Source: Thermoplasma acidophilum DSM 1728 (GTDB lineage: Archaea; Thermoplasmatota; Thermoplasmata; Thermoplasmatales; Thermoplasmataceae). Taken from it: a stretch of DNA of 64,000 nt. Made by a program: the position numbers and the translations under genes. The stretch spans positions 248,001 to 312,000 of the forward strand of contig NC_002578.1 of assembly GCF_000195915.1 (NCBI RefSeq), read 5' to 3'. The notes under the pieces are model-generated. The model ran no database searches, was not told where the DNA came from, and saw only the letters and a program-made list of their open reading frames with translations. This document shows positions 7,896-17,163 of this stretch, one piece after another (within the stretch, counting starts at the first letter, position 1; each line of letters starts with the position of its first letter).

Positions 7896-8981
7896 ATGCA
7901 GATAAATTTCTACAGGGTCAGGATACCGTTCCTCAGGCCCTTCACAACCAGTTTTGGTACTGAAAATTACAGGGAGGCGCTGCTGTTCAGGTTGGTTCAT
8001 GACGGCATTGAGGCCTACTCCGAGGCTGTCACATCTCCAATACCGGATTACGGCTATGAGGATAATGCAACTGCAATGCACATAATCGGAGATTTTGCTG
8101 CGAAATACATATCGGATCTGCCGGATCCTTCCGTATTCATGGAGAGGGCCAGGGGAATAAAGGGGCACAACATGGCAAAGGCGGCTCTGGAGATGCTCCT
8201 GTGGGACTACCACAGCAAGGTGAATGATCAGCCGCTGTACAGGTACATAGGTAAAAGCAGGGGATATGCCAACGTGGGCATCTCCATCGGCATGGCCAAG
8301 ATAGAGGAGATGCTGGAACAGATAGAGAAGGCCGTATCCATGGGTTACAAGAGGATAAAGATAAAGATAGCCAGGGGCAGAGAAGGCCTGGTGAGGGAGG
8401 TCAGGGACGCATTCCCGGATATACCGCTCAGCGTGGATGCAAATGGAGATTACACGCCATCGGACATGCCAAGGCTCAAGGATCTGGACAGATACGACCT
8501 GGAGTACATAGAACAGCCTTTTCCGGGTGATGATCTGATATACCATTCCAGGCTGAAGAAGGAGATATCGACGCCGGTCTGCCTGGATGAATCCATAACC
8601 TCGGCAGACAAGGCCAGAAAGGCGTTCGATATAGGTGCTGCAGACGTCATAAATATAAAGCCAGGTCGCATAGGTGGCTTCACGGAATCGCTGAAGGTAG
8701 CGGAAATCGCCAGGGAAAATGGGGGGCACGTCTGGGTGGGCGGCATGCTGGAGACGGGCATAGGCCGGGCCTTCAACATCGCATTTGCATCGCTGGATCT
8801 GGTTGACTATCCGGGCGACACATCTCCAAATGAGAAGTATTTCAGCCGTGATATCGTGAAAAATCCGTTCAGGATGAAGAATGGTATCATCGAGCCGTAC
8901 CACGACCCGGGCATCGGTGTCAGGATAGACGAGGAATCGCTTCTACGCTACCTGGTGGATGCGGGCACCATCTCAGTCTGA
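7896..8981 (+). CDS. Enolase-superfamily enzyme, MenC / N-acylamino-acid racemase-like
   Basis: A 361-residue member of the muconate-lactonising group of the enolase superfamily. Visible features are KRIKIKI (acid/base lysine), SVDANGDY, EYIEQPF and CLDESI (three acidic metal ligands in order), NIKPGRIGG (second lysine) and GGMLETGIGR near the C-terminus. These suit o-succinylbenzoate synthase or N-succinylamino-acid racemase, and one protein can do both. Thermoplasma makes menaquinone-type quinones, but no other men gene is visible here, so the substrate is undecided. A TATA-like TTTAAATAA at about 7866-7874 precedes the ATG by about 25 bp. The 3' end overlaps the convergent oxidoreductase by 9 bp. 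Confidence 0.8.
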   Translation: MQINFYRVRIPFLRPFTTSFGTENYREALLFRLVHDGIEAYSEAVTSPIPDYGYEDNATAMHIIGDFAAKYISDLPDPSVFMERARGIKGHNMAKAALEMLLWDYHSKVNDQPLYRYIGKSRGYANVGISIGMAKIEEMLEQIEKAVSMGYKRIKIKIARGREGLVREVRDAFPDIPLSVDANGDYTPSDMPRLKDLDRYDLEYIEQPFPGDDLIYHSRLKKEISTPVCLDESITSADKARKAFDIGAADVINIKPGRIGGFTESLKVAEIARENGGHVWVGGMLETGIGRAFNIAFASLDLVDYPGDTSPNEKYFSRDIVKNPFRMKNGIIEPYHDPGIGVRIDEESLLRYLVDAGTISV

Positions 8982-9941
8982 TGATGCCTTGTATATCCTG
9001 TCTATCGTTATTATGTCCCTGAGTGCCAGGTCCGGTGGCATCGGAACAGGTTCGTCTTTTTCAACGGCATTCAGGAATCCAGATATCTCCCTTTCGATGA
9101 CATCGTAGGGTTCCACCGGAATGTGCTTTCCATTGACTATTATGTCCCCATAGGCTGTCTTGCGCTTCCGCTGGTCCCACGGTTCGGTCGGCTTTGTGCC
9201 GATGTCCTCGTAAATGCTCCCGGCATCCCCTATGATCTCGAATTCGGGCAGAAGGGGGTATTCAGGGTAATTCCATGAGTAGAAGAAGAGGCCGTGCATG
9301 CCATTTTCGAAGTTGAATACGGCCTCTGCGGTATCTTCGCCCAGAAAATCCCAGGTCCTGTGGACGAATGACCTCAGAGATCGGTATCTTCCGCCAAAAT
9401 TGAGCAGGGTATCTATATAATGCGTTCCCTCATCTATGAGTATTCCCCTGCCCATCATGCTCTTCTCGTTTCGCCAGCCCTTCAGCTCCCTGAAGGATTG
9501 GTGCCTTACTATGACCGTGTGTGGTTTGCCTATTTCACCGTTGTTTATGCGCCTTATCGCTTCATTCACCGAGGGGTCGAAGTAGAACTGCTCCGCTACC
9601 ATTAACTTTAACTTCGATTCCTCCGCCTGCTGTATCAGGCTTATTCCGGAATCTATGTCCGGTGTTATCGGCTTTTCAACCAGAAGGTGTTTCTTCGACT
9701 TGAGTGCAAGAGATCCCATCTCATAGTGAAGGCCATCAGGAACAACGAGATCCACAATATTGGATCCGGATCTCAGAGCATCCTCATAATTGTCATATAC
9801 CTTGTATACCCTGAAGAGTTCAGAGCATCTCTTTGCTTCATTGCTGTCCCTCTCAACTATGGAAACATCGTAACCAAGCTTTGAATAGATCCGCAGATGC
9901 TCCTTGCCAAAACCTTTGCATCCCACCAGCACTATATCCAT
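8973..9941 (-). CDS. Gfo/Idh/MocA-family oxidoreductase
   Basis: A 322-residue NAD(P)-dependent oxidoreductase. The N-terminus MDIVLVGCKGFGKEHLRIY is a Rossmann start in which the usual glycine pattern is slightly altered. HLLVEKPIT contains the EKP motif that positions the catalytic lysine and cofactor, and DEGTHYIDTLL provides the conserved histidine/aspartate region. Members oxidise or reduce sugars, inositols and related compounds; the substrate here cannot be read from sequence. A plausible minus-strand A/T-rich promoter lies in 9950-10010. It converges on the enolase-superfamily gene. Confidence 0.85.
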   Translation of the reverse strand: MDIVLVGCKGFGKEHLRIYSKLGYDVSIVERDSNEAKRCSELFRVYKVYDNYEDALRSGSNIVDLVVPDGLHYEMGSLALKSKKHLLVEKPITPDIDSGISLIQQAEESKLKLMVAEQFYFDPSVNEAIRRINNGEIGKPHTVIVRHQSFRELKGWRNEKSMMGRGILIDEGTHYIDTLLNFGGRYRSLRSFVHRTWDFLGEDTAEAVFNFENGMHGLFFYSWNYPEYPLLPEFEIIGDAGSIYEDIGTKPTEPWDQRKRKTAYGDIIVNGKHIPVEPYDVIEREISGFLNAVEKDEPVPMPPDLALRDIITIDRIYKASSD

Positions 9942-10089
9942 ACTCCTATAAAATTGCCGTATTACACTTAAACTTTTTGATTATCCATATTTTATTTAAA
10001 AGGCATTTAAATTTACTGCTTTAGAATTCAGTTCGTCAATATTGACATCAGCATTATATTAGATATTTAATATCATAAAAATATAAAAT

Positions 10090-10857
10090 TTATATGCTGT
10101 GGGTAAGGTTGTCTATCCTCCCGCCGTCTATCACCATGACCTGACCGTTCATGTATTCCGAGTCCTTGGACGCGAGGAACACAGCGGCATTTCCGATGTA
10201 CTCCGGTTTGCCTATCATCTTCAGCGTCGTCCTGGATCTGAAGTCGTCTTCCAGCCGCTTTATCTCTTCCTCGCTCTTTCCGCCAATTGTCAGATCCGTT
10301 TCAATCCATCCCGGTGCTATTGCGTTGACCCTTATTCCGTATTCGGACAGGTCAAATGCGAGCCTCTTCGTGAGCATTATGATACCGGCCTTTGTTATCG
10401 AGTAGAAGGTCGTATTCCTGGCTGCCGTTCCGATCCCGGCATTTGAAGCCATGTTTATGATAACTCCTCTCTTCTCCTTGAGGTCAGGGAGGAATTCCAG
10501 AGTGGTGTATATAGCGCCCATGAGGTTCACATCGATCATTCTTCTAACCTTAGATTCATCGTACTGGTCGAAGGGCATGAGGTACCATATTCCGGAATTG
10601 TTCACAAGAATGTCTATCTTTCCGAGTTTGCTGTGTATCTCGTTTGCCATCCTGCGGATCTGATCCCTGTTGGACACATCGGCCTGGAAGATCTCTCCAC
10701 CAGTTCGCCTTTTCACCTCGAGTGCGCCCTTCTCATCGCTGTTGTAGTTTATGGCAACCTTGGCGCCTTCGTCAGCGAATTTCTCAGCTATAGCGCGGCC
10801 CAGGCCCTTACTTGCACCGGTTATAAGTGCTATCTTTCCCTCAAGTTTTCCGCTCAT
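10090..10857 (-). CDS. Short-chain dehydrogenase/reductase
   Basis: A 255-residue classical SDR. It shows TGASKGLGRAIA (nucleotide site, near residues 14-24), NNSGIW (NNAG-like motif), INMASNAG with the catalytic serine region, and YSITKAG with the Tyr-xxx-Lys pair. It closes with VMVIDGG, normal for the family. NAD(P)-linked oxidation of a sugar, alcohol or ketoacyl substrate is expected. The divergent neighbour is a sugar transporter, so a sugar dehydrogenase role is possible but inferred. The ATG at 10857 is the natural start. Confidence 0.88.
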   Translation of the reverse strand: MSGKLEGKIALITGASKGLGRAIAEKFADEGAKVAINYNSDEKGALEVKRRTGGEIFQADVSNRDQIRRMANEIHSKLGKIDILVNNSGIWYLMPFDQYDESKVRRMIDVNLMGAIYTTLEFLPDLKEKRGVIINMASNAGIGTAARNTTFYSITKAGIIMLTKRLAFDLSEYGIRVNAIAPGWIETDLTIGGKSEEEIKRLEDDFRSRTTLKMIGKPEYIGNAAVFLASKDSEYMNGQVMVIDGGRIDNLTHSI

Positions 10858-11129
10858 GCCTCTCCATTGAACGATCTTTGAAAAATGTTATCCAAATAGT
10901 CATAATATAAATGTAGCTTATTTTGGTCTGTTATCACTTAATAATATACTTGATTGCTGAAATCCTAAAGACCAGTGCCGTTCAATTATATTAATTTTAG
11001 CTTCAATTTTTAGCATTTTCTATATCCAATAAAATAGCTAATTATATTGATATCAAAATAAATATATATTTTACTGATCAAAAAACATCATATGGAAAAA
11101 ATATTAAGTATAATGCGGGATTATATCGT
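10858..11129. promoter_or_regulatory. Divergent promoter region, SDR / sugar transporter
   Basis: About 270 bp of very A/T-rich sequence separates the two divergent genes. A strong TATA-like tract (AAATAAATATATATTTT, about 11056-11072) fits a start near 11092-11100. An ATG at 11092 opens a 26-codon frame that overlaps the transporter start out of frame and could be a short upstream reading frame; it has no recognisable protein character. I see no long palindrome. Confidence 0.4.
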
Positions 11130-12587
11130 ATGGAAAATGGAGTCAGATATTCCGATCTCATCGAAAGGCTAGACATGAGCAGGGTAACCAGGTTTTACTG
11201 GTTGCTGACCATTCTGGCCACGATAGGTGGTTTTCTATTCGGATACGATACCTCTAACATAGGCTCTGCACTGCCATTGCTTGAAAGAATATACCCAGGT
11301 ATAAGTGGTTTTGTTGAGGGCTACTTGGTTGCTGGGGCCTCGCTTGGTGCCGCTGTAGGCGCGATAATAGCTGCGGGACTAACGGACAGGTACGGGAGAA
11401 AGTACCTGCTCATAGCCGATGCGGCTATTTACGCAGCCGGTGCATTGCTCTCAGCATTCACCGTGGATCTGGTCATGCTGCTGCTTTCCAGGACGCTAAT
11501 AGGGATTGCTGTCGGCGCAGACTCCGGCATAGCGACAGCTTATATAGCGGAATATGCTCCAAAGGCCAGGAGAGGAAGCCTCGGCATTCTGCAGCAGTGG
11601 ATGATCACCATCGGCATTCTGGCAGCTTACCTAATCGGAATGGCAACCCTGTTCTTCGCACCCGGCTTGGCTTATGCAGTTGGTTGGAGGATAATGCTGG
11701 GCGTTGCCGCCATACCAGCTATCATAGGTCTCGCCTTCAGGTTCATGATGCCAGAATCGCCTAGGTGGCTCCTCGTTAATGGAAAATACAAGGAAGCATC
11801 CGCTTCCCTGAAGAGGCTCGGCCTCAACATGAGCGAGGAAGATCTGAAATCTGTAAAGCTATCACAGCCCCACAAGATCACTCCTGGCGTAAAGCGTGCT
11901 CTCCTCATCGTGGGCCTGTTCTTTGTTTTCCAGCAGATCACCGGAATTAACATACCGTTTTACTACGGCCCGGTTGTGCTGGAGAACCTTCACATAGTTG
12001 GAAAATCGACATCGCTCGTTTACAGTATATACTATTCAATCGCCGCATCCGCAATACTGGCGATCATAAACGTGGCTGCAACGTATATAGGCTTCCGCTA
12101 CATAGACTCCGTCGGAAGGAGAAAACTGGCGCTGATGGGATACGCTGGCATGACATTCTTCGGAATACTTGGTGGAATACTGCTGTACCTCAAGTTAGAC
12201 ATAGGCCTGTTCATAGCCTTCGCTGGCTTCATAATATTCTTTGCCTTCGGTGTTGGCGGCACCGGCTGGATGATACAGGGAGAATACTTCCCGACCAGCA
12301 TGAGGGGGCTGTATGCTTCCCTTGGTGCGTTCATAGACTGGATAGCCAACTTCGCAATAATAGAGCTTTTCCCTGTCATGGACTCCGCCATAACGATAAA
12401 GAATGTGGAGTTTGTTTTCGGCGTCCTCTCGCTGATAGCGCTGATACTCTTCTACTATATAATGCCGGAGACGAAAGGGCTGTCCGTCGAGCAGATAGAC
12501 ACGCTTTTTGAAAACAACAGCCTCGGGCAGATGAAGCATGCCTCTATATCCATGAAGAAGGAGAGCGTTCCAGCAGACCCGAAATGA
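11130..12587 (+). CDS. MFS sugar transporter (SP family)
   Basis: A 485-residue carrier with about 12 membrane segments. It carries the sugar-porter signatures GYDTSNIGSALP in TM1, DRYGRKYLLIADA after TM2, PESPRWLLVNGK before the central loop, QQITGINIPFYYGP in TM7, and PETKGLSVEQI at the end of TM12. These identify the SP branch of the major facilitator superfamily, which usually imports monosaccharides with protons, sensible in an acidophile. The gene is separate from its downstream neighbours and shares a divergent control region with the SDR gene, so the pair may form a sugar-uptake and oxidation unit. Confidence 0.92.
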   Translation: MENGVRYSDLIERLDMSRVTRFYWLLTILATIGGFLFGYDTSNIGSALPLLERIYPGISGFVEGYLVAGASLGAAVGAIIAAGLTDRYGRKYLLIADAAIYAAGALLSAFTVDLVMLLLSRTLIGIAVGADSGIATAYIAEYAPKARRGSLGILQQWMITIGILAAYLIGMATLFFAPGLAYAVGWRIMLGVAAIPAIIGLAFRFMMPESPRWLLVNGKYKEASASLKRLGLNMSEEDLKSVKLSQPHKITPGVKRALLIVGLFFVFQQITGINIPFYYGPVVLENLHIVGKSTSLVYSIYYSIAASAILAIINVAATYIGFRYIDSVGRRKLALMGYAGMTFFGILGGILLYLKLDIGLFIAFAGFIIFFAFGVGGTGWMIQGEYFPTSMRGLYASLGAFIDWIANFAIIELFPVMDSAITIKNVEFVFGVLSLIALILFYYIMPETKGLSVEQIDTLFENNSLGQMKHASISMKKESVPADPK

Positions 12588-12648
12588 ATTAATTTCAAAC
12601 TTTTTTATTGAAAAGCTTTTAATAAGAGAATTCTTTTTTCCAATAAGT

Positions 12649-13161
12649 ATGCGTAAGAATATTGTGATAATAGGAGCGATCATATTTGTCCTGGGTATAG
12701 CCATGTTTGCCGGTGGCGATTACCTTGTCACCCATTATACGGTGACTGGTACGGCGCTGACCGAGATAAATCCCGGTATTTTTGGACATGAGATCAACAT
12801 ATCCTCGCCTTCCCTGCTCACGGTTGACAGCACCTTTTCCTCGATATATCTGATATCATCCGCTAACATGACGGGCCTGAATGCGAGCAACGCTGCCTCC
12901 AGGGCCATAAGTCCTCTGACCACAACGTCCGTGTCGTCGGAGCATGTGTGGGCATACGATCTGACCACTGCCGGTTCATACTACATCATAGCCCTGAACA
13001 GCACTGCACCTGCGATTGCTTACAGCTACATTCCACTGAGCTACTCCTATCTTTCCGTTGTCACGCTGATAGGGATAGTGCTCATAATAGTGGGAATAAT
13101 TGTGGCAATAATAGGCCTCATACTTAAAAAGAAAAAAATTCCAGAAGAACCGCAAATTTGA
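12649..13161 (+). CDS. Hypothetical membrane protein with external domain
   Basis: A 170-residue protein I do not recognise. It has one hydrophobic segment at about residues 4-25 and another at about 135-160 followed by a lysine-rich tail (LKKKKIPEEP). About 100 residues between them are rich in Ser, Thr, Ala and Asn with several N-x-S/T sequons. The predicted topology places the middle part outside the cell, anchored at both ends. A TATA-like TTTTAATAAG at about 12617-12626 sits 27 bp before the ATG, so a leaderless single-gene transcript is likely. Confidence 0.7.
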   Translation: MRKNIVIIGAIIFVLGIAMFAGGDYLVTHYTVTGTALTEINPGIFGHEINISSPSLLTVDSTFSSIYLISSANMTGLNASNAASRAISPLTTTSVSSEHVWAYDLTTAGSYYIIALNSTAPAIAYSYIPLSYSYLSVVTLIGIVLIIVGIIVAIIGLILKKKKIPEEPQI

Positions 13162-13217
13162 TTCAAGAAATGAACCGTGAAAAAATTTAATAAATTTCAG
13201 GATCTCAAATACAGCAG

Positions 13218-13907
13218 ATGCTGCATCAGGATACGCTATTTTTGGCGGTTGCGTTTGGCCTATTCGCGGCCACGGCGGTATATTCGTCCGTATCCGACAT
13301 TAAGAGGAGATCGGTGAATTCCTTCACATTCCTGCCCATGTTCATAATGGCCGCATTATTCTACGTGTTCTTCCACGAATTCTACATGTCGATCCTTACG
13401 GTTTTATTGGCCGTCTCTACATTCATACGAACCGATAGCTATGTTTATCTTGTGCTTCCGGCACTGTCATTCCTCATTGCGATCATCACAGGCAATCTGA
13501 GCGTCGGCGTCATGATAGCGATACTCTTCACGTTGCTTGGCTTCAGGGAAACGTTATTCGGTATTGGAGACGTGAAGGCGGAGACTTCGTACCTCCTGGC
13601 ATTCCAGTACATCAGCAGGCCATTCTTCAGCGGATCAGTATTTGCAATGAGCTTTCTTGTGTACATATCTGTGTTCTCGATCCTTATGATACTCGCATTC
13701 TACGTCTCAGCTCTGAGAAAAGGCCTGAAGTTCGAAGGCCTTCACCTGCGTTACGATGAGGAAGAATATTCGAAGAACAGCTACAAGTACAGGATCACAG
13801 GATCTGGAGATGATGCCAGGATGTCTTACAGGATGCCGTTTCTGGTTCCAATCAACCTGGCAGCCATTTTCTCTGTCCTCATAGGACTTCCGATGTTTCT
13901 TTACTGA
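13218..13907 (+). CDS. Prepilin / preflagellin peptidase-like membrane aspartate protease
   Basis: A 229-residue polytopic membrane protein of the A24 (FlaK/PibD/TadV) family. The two expected catalytic aspartates are visible: Asp27 in SVSDIKRRSVNS after the first membrane segment, and Asp118 in the GxGD-type motif GIGDVKAE. Such enzymes trim class III signal peptides of archaellins, pilins and some binding proteins. Six or so hydrophobic segments are present, with a hydrophilic loop near 165-205. No archaellin or pilin gene is adjacent, so its substrates lie elsewhere. A TATA-like AAAATTTAATAAA at about 13183-13195 precedes the ATG. Confidence 0.8.
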   Translation: MLHQDTLFLAVAFGLFAATAVYSSVSDIKRRSVNSFTFLPMFIMAALFYVFFHEFYMSILTVLLAVSTFIRTDSYVYLVLPALSFLIAIITGNLSVGVMIAILFTLLGFRETLFGIGDVKAETSYLLAFQYISRPFFSGSVFAMSFLVYISVFSILMILAFYVSALRKGLKFEGLHLRYDEEEYSKNSYKYRITGSGDDARMSYRMPFLVPINLAAIFSVLIGLPMFLY

Positions 13908-13951
13908 TCCGGGTCTTTTGAATATACGAAGGGATAAAATACCGGAGCATA

Positions 13952-15001
13952 ATGCGAACCGTAACAGGTGCAATATTGGCCATGAATCTTGAAGTTAAGG
14001 ATTTCGTACACAGGGATGTGGAGGAAGCGGACAGGCGTCTCAGGGAAATCGGTGCCAGGAAGATACTGCTGCAGCTGCCCGATGGTCTGAAGCCCTACGC
14101 CTTCGACTACTTCACGTATCTGTCGCAGAGATACGATGTGATTCTCTCGTCATCTCCTGTTTACGGCGCCTGCGACATAGGCCCTTCATACCTTTATGAT
14201 AGGGTGGATGCGATAGTGCAGGTTGGGCATTCGATAATGCGAAATGTGAAATATCCCCGCCCGGTCATATTCATAGAGCACTACAGGACAGTGGACGTCG
14301 AAGATATAAACACGGAAGCCCTGAAAAATTATCGCAGAATAGGCCTTATATATTCTATACAGTACAGGCCAGTTGCGGATCGCGTTAAACGGATACTGGA
14401 GTCAAAGGGATTTGAGGTCATTATCGGAAGATCGGACAGGCGGATGACCTACGATGGTCAGGTGCTGGGGTGCAATTTCAGCTCAGTTCACTCGGTGGAA
14501 GCAGAGGTTGAAGCATTTGTCATAGTATCTACAGGATCATTTCACGCACTGGGATCACAGATATCAACGGAAAGGCCAGTTTTTCTGCTGGATCTGAACG
14601 AGATGTCCCTCAGATCAATGGAGAAAGAAGCCGATACCTTCATAAGAAAGCGATATGCCCAGATATACCGGGCAATGGATGCGAAGAGGATATGTTTCCT
14701 TGTGGATACAAGGATAGGACAGCGGCGTGAAAAGCTTGCCAGGATGCTGATGGACCGCGCAAGGGATCTGGGTAAGGAGGCGGTTCTTGCCTACACCGAT
14801 AACATAAGCGATCAGGATATACAGAATATGGGGTGCGATCTGGCCGTTTATACAGGATGCCCGAGGGTACCCATAGACGATCAGGATCGATTCACCGTAC
14901 CGGTACTCACGCCGGCCGAATTTTCCATGGCGTTTTTCAAGTCATCGAAAAGGTACGTTCTGGACGAGATCGTTTCAGTCGACGAGTTCACCGATCAGTG
15001 A
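13952..15001 (+). CDS. dph2: 2-(3-amino-3-carboxypropyl)histidine synthase (diphthamide synthesis)
   Basis: An archaeal Dph2, which uses a non-canonical [4Fe-4S]/SAM radical reaction to start diphthamide formation on a histidine of elongation factor 2. The three cluster cysteines fall in their usual settings: Cys74 in VYGACD, Cys174 in LGCNFS and Cys303 in YTGCPRVPIDD. GxSxM-type (VGHSIM) and LLQLPDG segments are also typical. Two starts are possible, ATG 13952 and ATG 13982; the shorter fits the family N-terminus slightly better, the longer is kept as the first in frame after a TATA-like GGATAAAATA. The 3' end overlaps the convergent methylthiotransferase gene by 27 bp. Confidence 0.93.
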   Translation: MRTVTGAILAMNLEVKDFVHRDVEEADRRLREIGARKILLQLPDGLKPYAFDYFTYLSQRYDVILSSSPVYGACDIGPSYLYDRVDAIVQVGHSIMRNVKYPRPVIFIEHYRTVDVEDINTEALKNYRRIGLIYSIQYRPVADRVKRILESKGFEVIIGRSDRRMTYDGQVLGCNFSSVHSVEAEVEAFVIVSTGSFHALGSQISTERPVFLLDLNEMSLRSMEKEADTFIRKRYAQIYRAMDAKRICFLVDTRIGQRREKLARMLMDRARDLGKEAVLAYTDNISDQDIQNMGCDLAVYTGCPRVPIDDQDRFTVPVLTPAEFSMAFFKSSKRYVLDEIVSVDEFTDQ

Positions 15002-16180
15002 GGTGTTCTCATAGCCGATTATACGTGCGGAGTGCCAGGTGTATTTCTCCGCTGGAGCGCGAATGACGACTGGCCTGTAGGAGGCATCGCGGCCCACCAT
15101 CGTTCCTGGCTTGCCATCCTCGGTTATCAGTATGCGCTCAACCTTTCCGACCAGCGCGGAGAACCTTTCTGATACTATTTTCCTGTGAATCTCTGCCATC
15201 GTTCTATCCTGATCCTTGAGCACGTTTGTCGGTCTTGGCCTGTGCTCGAAGTCCGGTGTGAGTTCCCTCGGTGAAAACCTCGTCACATTGATTATCTCCG
15301 GTTGCACCTTTCTGATCAGATCGCATGTGAGATCGAAGCTCCGATCATTCTCCGCATGGTATCCTATTATGACGTCTGTGGATATTGTCATGTCCGGGAA
15401 ACGTTTCCGGAAGGACTCGATTATCTGCATGAATTCATCCACGGTATACTCGCGGTTCATCGCCGTGAGCACGCGATCATCACCGCTCTGCACGGGTATA
15501 TGCAGGAACTTGAACACCTTTGGATCATCGTATGCCTCCAGTAGATCGTCCAGTATCTCAATGGTGTTCCTCGGCTCCATCATGCCCACACGGAGCATGA
15601 AGTCCCCATCAACTGCCGTAATATCCTTTATCAGGGATGGAAGCCTGTAGCCGGTGTCCTTGCCATAGGCGGCCGTGTCAAGCGAACTGATCCTGATCTC
15701 TCTCTTTCCTGCGGCAACCATCATGCGGATCTGGTTCACTATCTTTTCCGGCCTTCTTGATACGAGTTTACCCCGCGCTATATGCGATATGCAGAAATTG
15801 CATTTGCCGGTGCATCCCTGGTTTATGGGTATACCGGACATGATCTCGGCATCGATGATCGAGGTATCTTCGAGATACTCCTGAAACTGCTGGAATTCAT
15901 TTCTGTCGATGGCCTCTATATTCCCGCCGGATATTTCGCTGCCCTTTATGGCTGAAAGACAGCCTATAACCTTCACGCGGCCAAGCCTGCTGAGTTCCTC
16001 TATCCTCTTCAGCATGTGATCCTCGGTTTTCTGTATGACTGCGCATGTGCCTATTATAGAGATGTCGGCCTCATCTGGCCTGCTGACCAGAACCGATCCC
16101 TCCGAAAGCAGCTTGTTAACGTAAAGGCCGGTTTCGCCCTGGTTGAGAGTGCACCCATACCCCTCGTAGTAGATCTTCAT
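14975..16180 (-). CDS. tRNA methylthiotransferase (MiaB/MtaB family, archaeal type)
   Basis: A 401-residue methylthiotransferase. The N-terminal UPF0004 domain has cluster cysteines Cys10, Cys46 and Cys74. The radical SAM core has CTGKCNFC (Cys123, 127, 130), and residues from about 340 form a TRAM-like domain. Archaeal members of this type convert t6A37 to ms2t6A37 in tRNAs decoding ANN codons. EGYGCTLNQGETG at the start is the variant usual in archaeal/eukaryotic (CDKAL1-like) proteins rather than the bacterial GCQMN. It converges on dph2, so two translation-quality genes meet here, by chance or not. Confidence 0.9.
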   Translation of the reverse strand: MKIYYEGYGCTLNQGETGLYVNKLLSEGSVLVSRPDEADISIIGTCAVIQKTEDHMLKRIEELSRLGRVKVIGCLSAIKGSEISGGNIEAIDRNEFQQFQEYLEDTSIIDAEIMSGIPINQGCTGKCNFCISHIARGKLVSRRPEKIVNQIRMMVAAGKREIRISSLDTAAYGKDTGYRLPSLIKDITAVDGDFMLRVGMMEPRNTIEILDDLLEAYDDPKVFKFLHIPVQSGDDRVLTAMNREYTVDEFMQIIESFRKRFPDMTISTDVIIGYHAENDRSFDLTCDLIRKVQPEIINVTRFSPRELTPDFEHRPRPTNVLKDQDRTMAEIHRKIVSERFSALVGKVERILITEDGKPGTMVGRDASYRPVVIRAPAEKYTWHSARIIGYENTSLIGELVD

Positions 16181-16538
16181 TTGGTGTGCATTATTTTTTA
16201 GTATATTAGCATGGATTATGATCCGAATTCACAATCCTATCCCCGCGATCAATGTCATGTTAACCAACGCATCGCGCACTCTCGGTCTATTTTAGGAACT
16301 GATCCAATCCATCGTTGAAGCCTGCAGAAAGATAATCTTTCTTTATGATCATAACGATCCTGCGATCGATGGCATACGTCAAAAGCCGAAATCTGCCATA
16401 GCAAAAGCTTAATACTTGCTCTGATCGTATATACAATAGGTTAAAAATAATCATTTTATAAAAAATGGAACTGCTATCCGTTATAAAATAACTGAATCTT
16501 AAACTCAGAATTTATATATTTAAAACAAATAACTGAAT
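16181..16538. promoter_or_regulatory. Gene-free region with palindromes and Lrp-gene promoter
   Basis: No convincing gene occupies these 358 bp. The left part has several perfect palindromes: AAAGATAATCTTT at 16328-16340, TTATGATCATAA at 16343-16354, and ATGGCA/TGCCAT at 16369-16374 and 16394-16399. The right part is the promoter of the Lrp-like gene: a TATA tract at about 16511-16522 and two exact copies of AAATAACTGAAT at 16486-16497 and 16527-16538, the second touching the ATG. The 41-bp period is close to four helical turns, which would suit autoregulation by the Lrp-like protein. Confidence 0.5.
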
Positions 16539-17072
16539 ATGGAAAAGAAAGACATATCAGATCAGTACCTGGAGGGCTACAGCTGCGATGTCGCCATCCG
16601 CTGGTCGAGGATCGATCCATCACTCCTGCCTGTTGACGAGCTTGACAAGCAGATAATATGCTTTCTGAGATACAATGCAAGGATATCCAATGCGGAAATT
16701 GCAAAGGCCCTGAACACGAGCGAGGCAACTGTCAGAAGGAGGATAAATGAGCTCGTCAGGAAGAAGATAATAATAGGATTTTCAGCATTGGTGGATCTAC
16801 AGGCAGTTGAAAACAGCATAAAGGCGTACATCATAATCGATGTGGATCCGAACAAGATGGATGACGTTGCAAACTCAATAACGGACAATATAAACGTCCT
16901 GAGCCTGTACAGAAGGCGGGGCAAGAACCAGCTGATCGCAGAAACGCTGTTCCTAAACCTTGAAGCCATAGAAAACTTCGAGAGCCAGATATCAAAGATG
17001 AGCGGCGTAAAGAACTTCGAGACCATGATAATATCCAAGGCGTACAGGAAGAACCCATGGATAGGAATTTGA
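16539..17072 (+). CDS. Lrp/AsnC-family transcriptional regulator
   Basis: A 177-residue Lrp-type regulator. An N-terminal extension of about 30 residues precedes the helix-turn-helix (LDKQIICFLRYNARISNAEI, then LNTSEATVRRRINELVRKKI). A RAM-type ligand/oligomer domain follows (SIKAYIIIDVDPNKMDDVA to MIISKAYR). Lrp proteins form octamers on DNA and respond to amino acids. Aspartase and a 2-oxoacid oxidoreductase are close downstream, so amino-acid catabolic control is plausible. The repeated 12-mer in its own promoter suggests autoregulation. The ATG at 16539 follows the TATA tract at leaderless spacing. Confidence 0.9.
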   Translation: MEKKDISDQYLEGYSCDVAIRWSRIDPSLLPVDELDKQIICFLRYNARISNAEIAKALNTSEATVRRRINELVRKKIIIGFSALVDLQAVENSIKAYIIIDVDPNKMDDVANSITDNINVLSLYRRRGKNQLIAETLFLNLEAIENFESQISKMSGVKNFETMIISKAYRKNPWIGI

Positions 17073-17163
17073 CCGCCAGCACATCTGATGACAAACGTTT
17101 AAAATTTTTGTTCGGCAGTTATTGATAATTAGAAGGGCTTATTTTAAAAAGTGGGGTTCAAAT

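Noticed and set aside
7830-8903. A 357-codon open frame on the minus strand.
   Set aside because: It is antisense to the clear enolase-superfamily gene, has an odd composition (rich in Arg, Tyr, His, Leu) and no family motifs; long antisense frames are common opposite G+C-biased codons.
12195-12704. A 169-codon minus-strand frame.
   Set aside because: It is opposite the end of the sugar transporter and its promoter-distal gap; no motifs, and it would overlap two real plus-strand genes.
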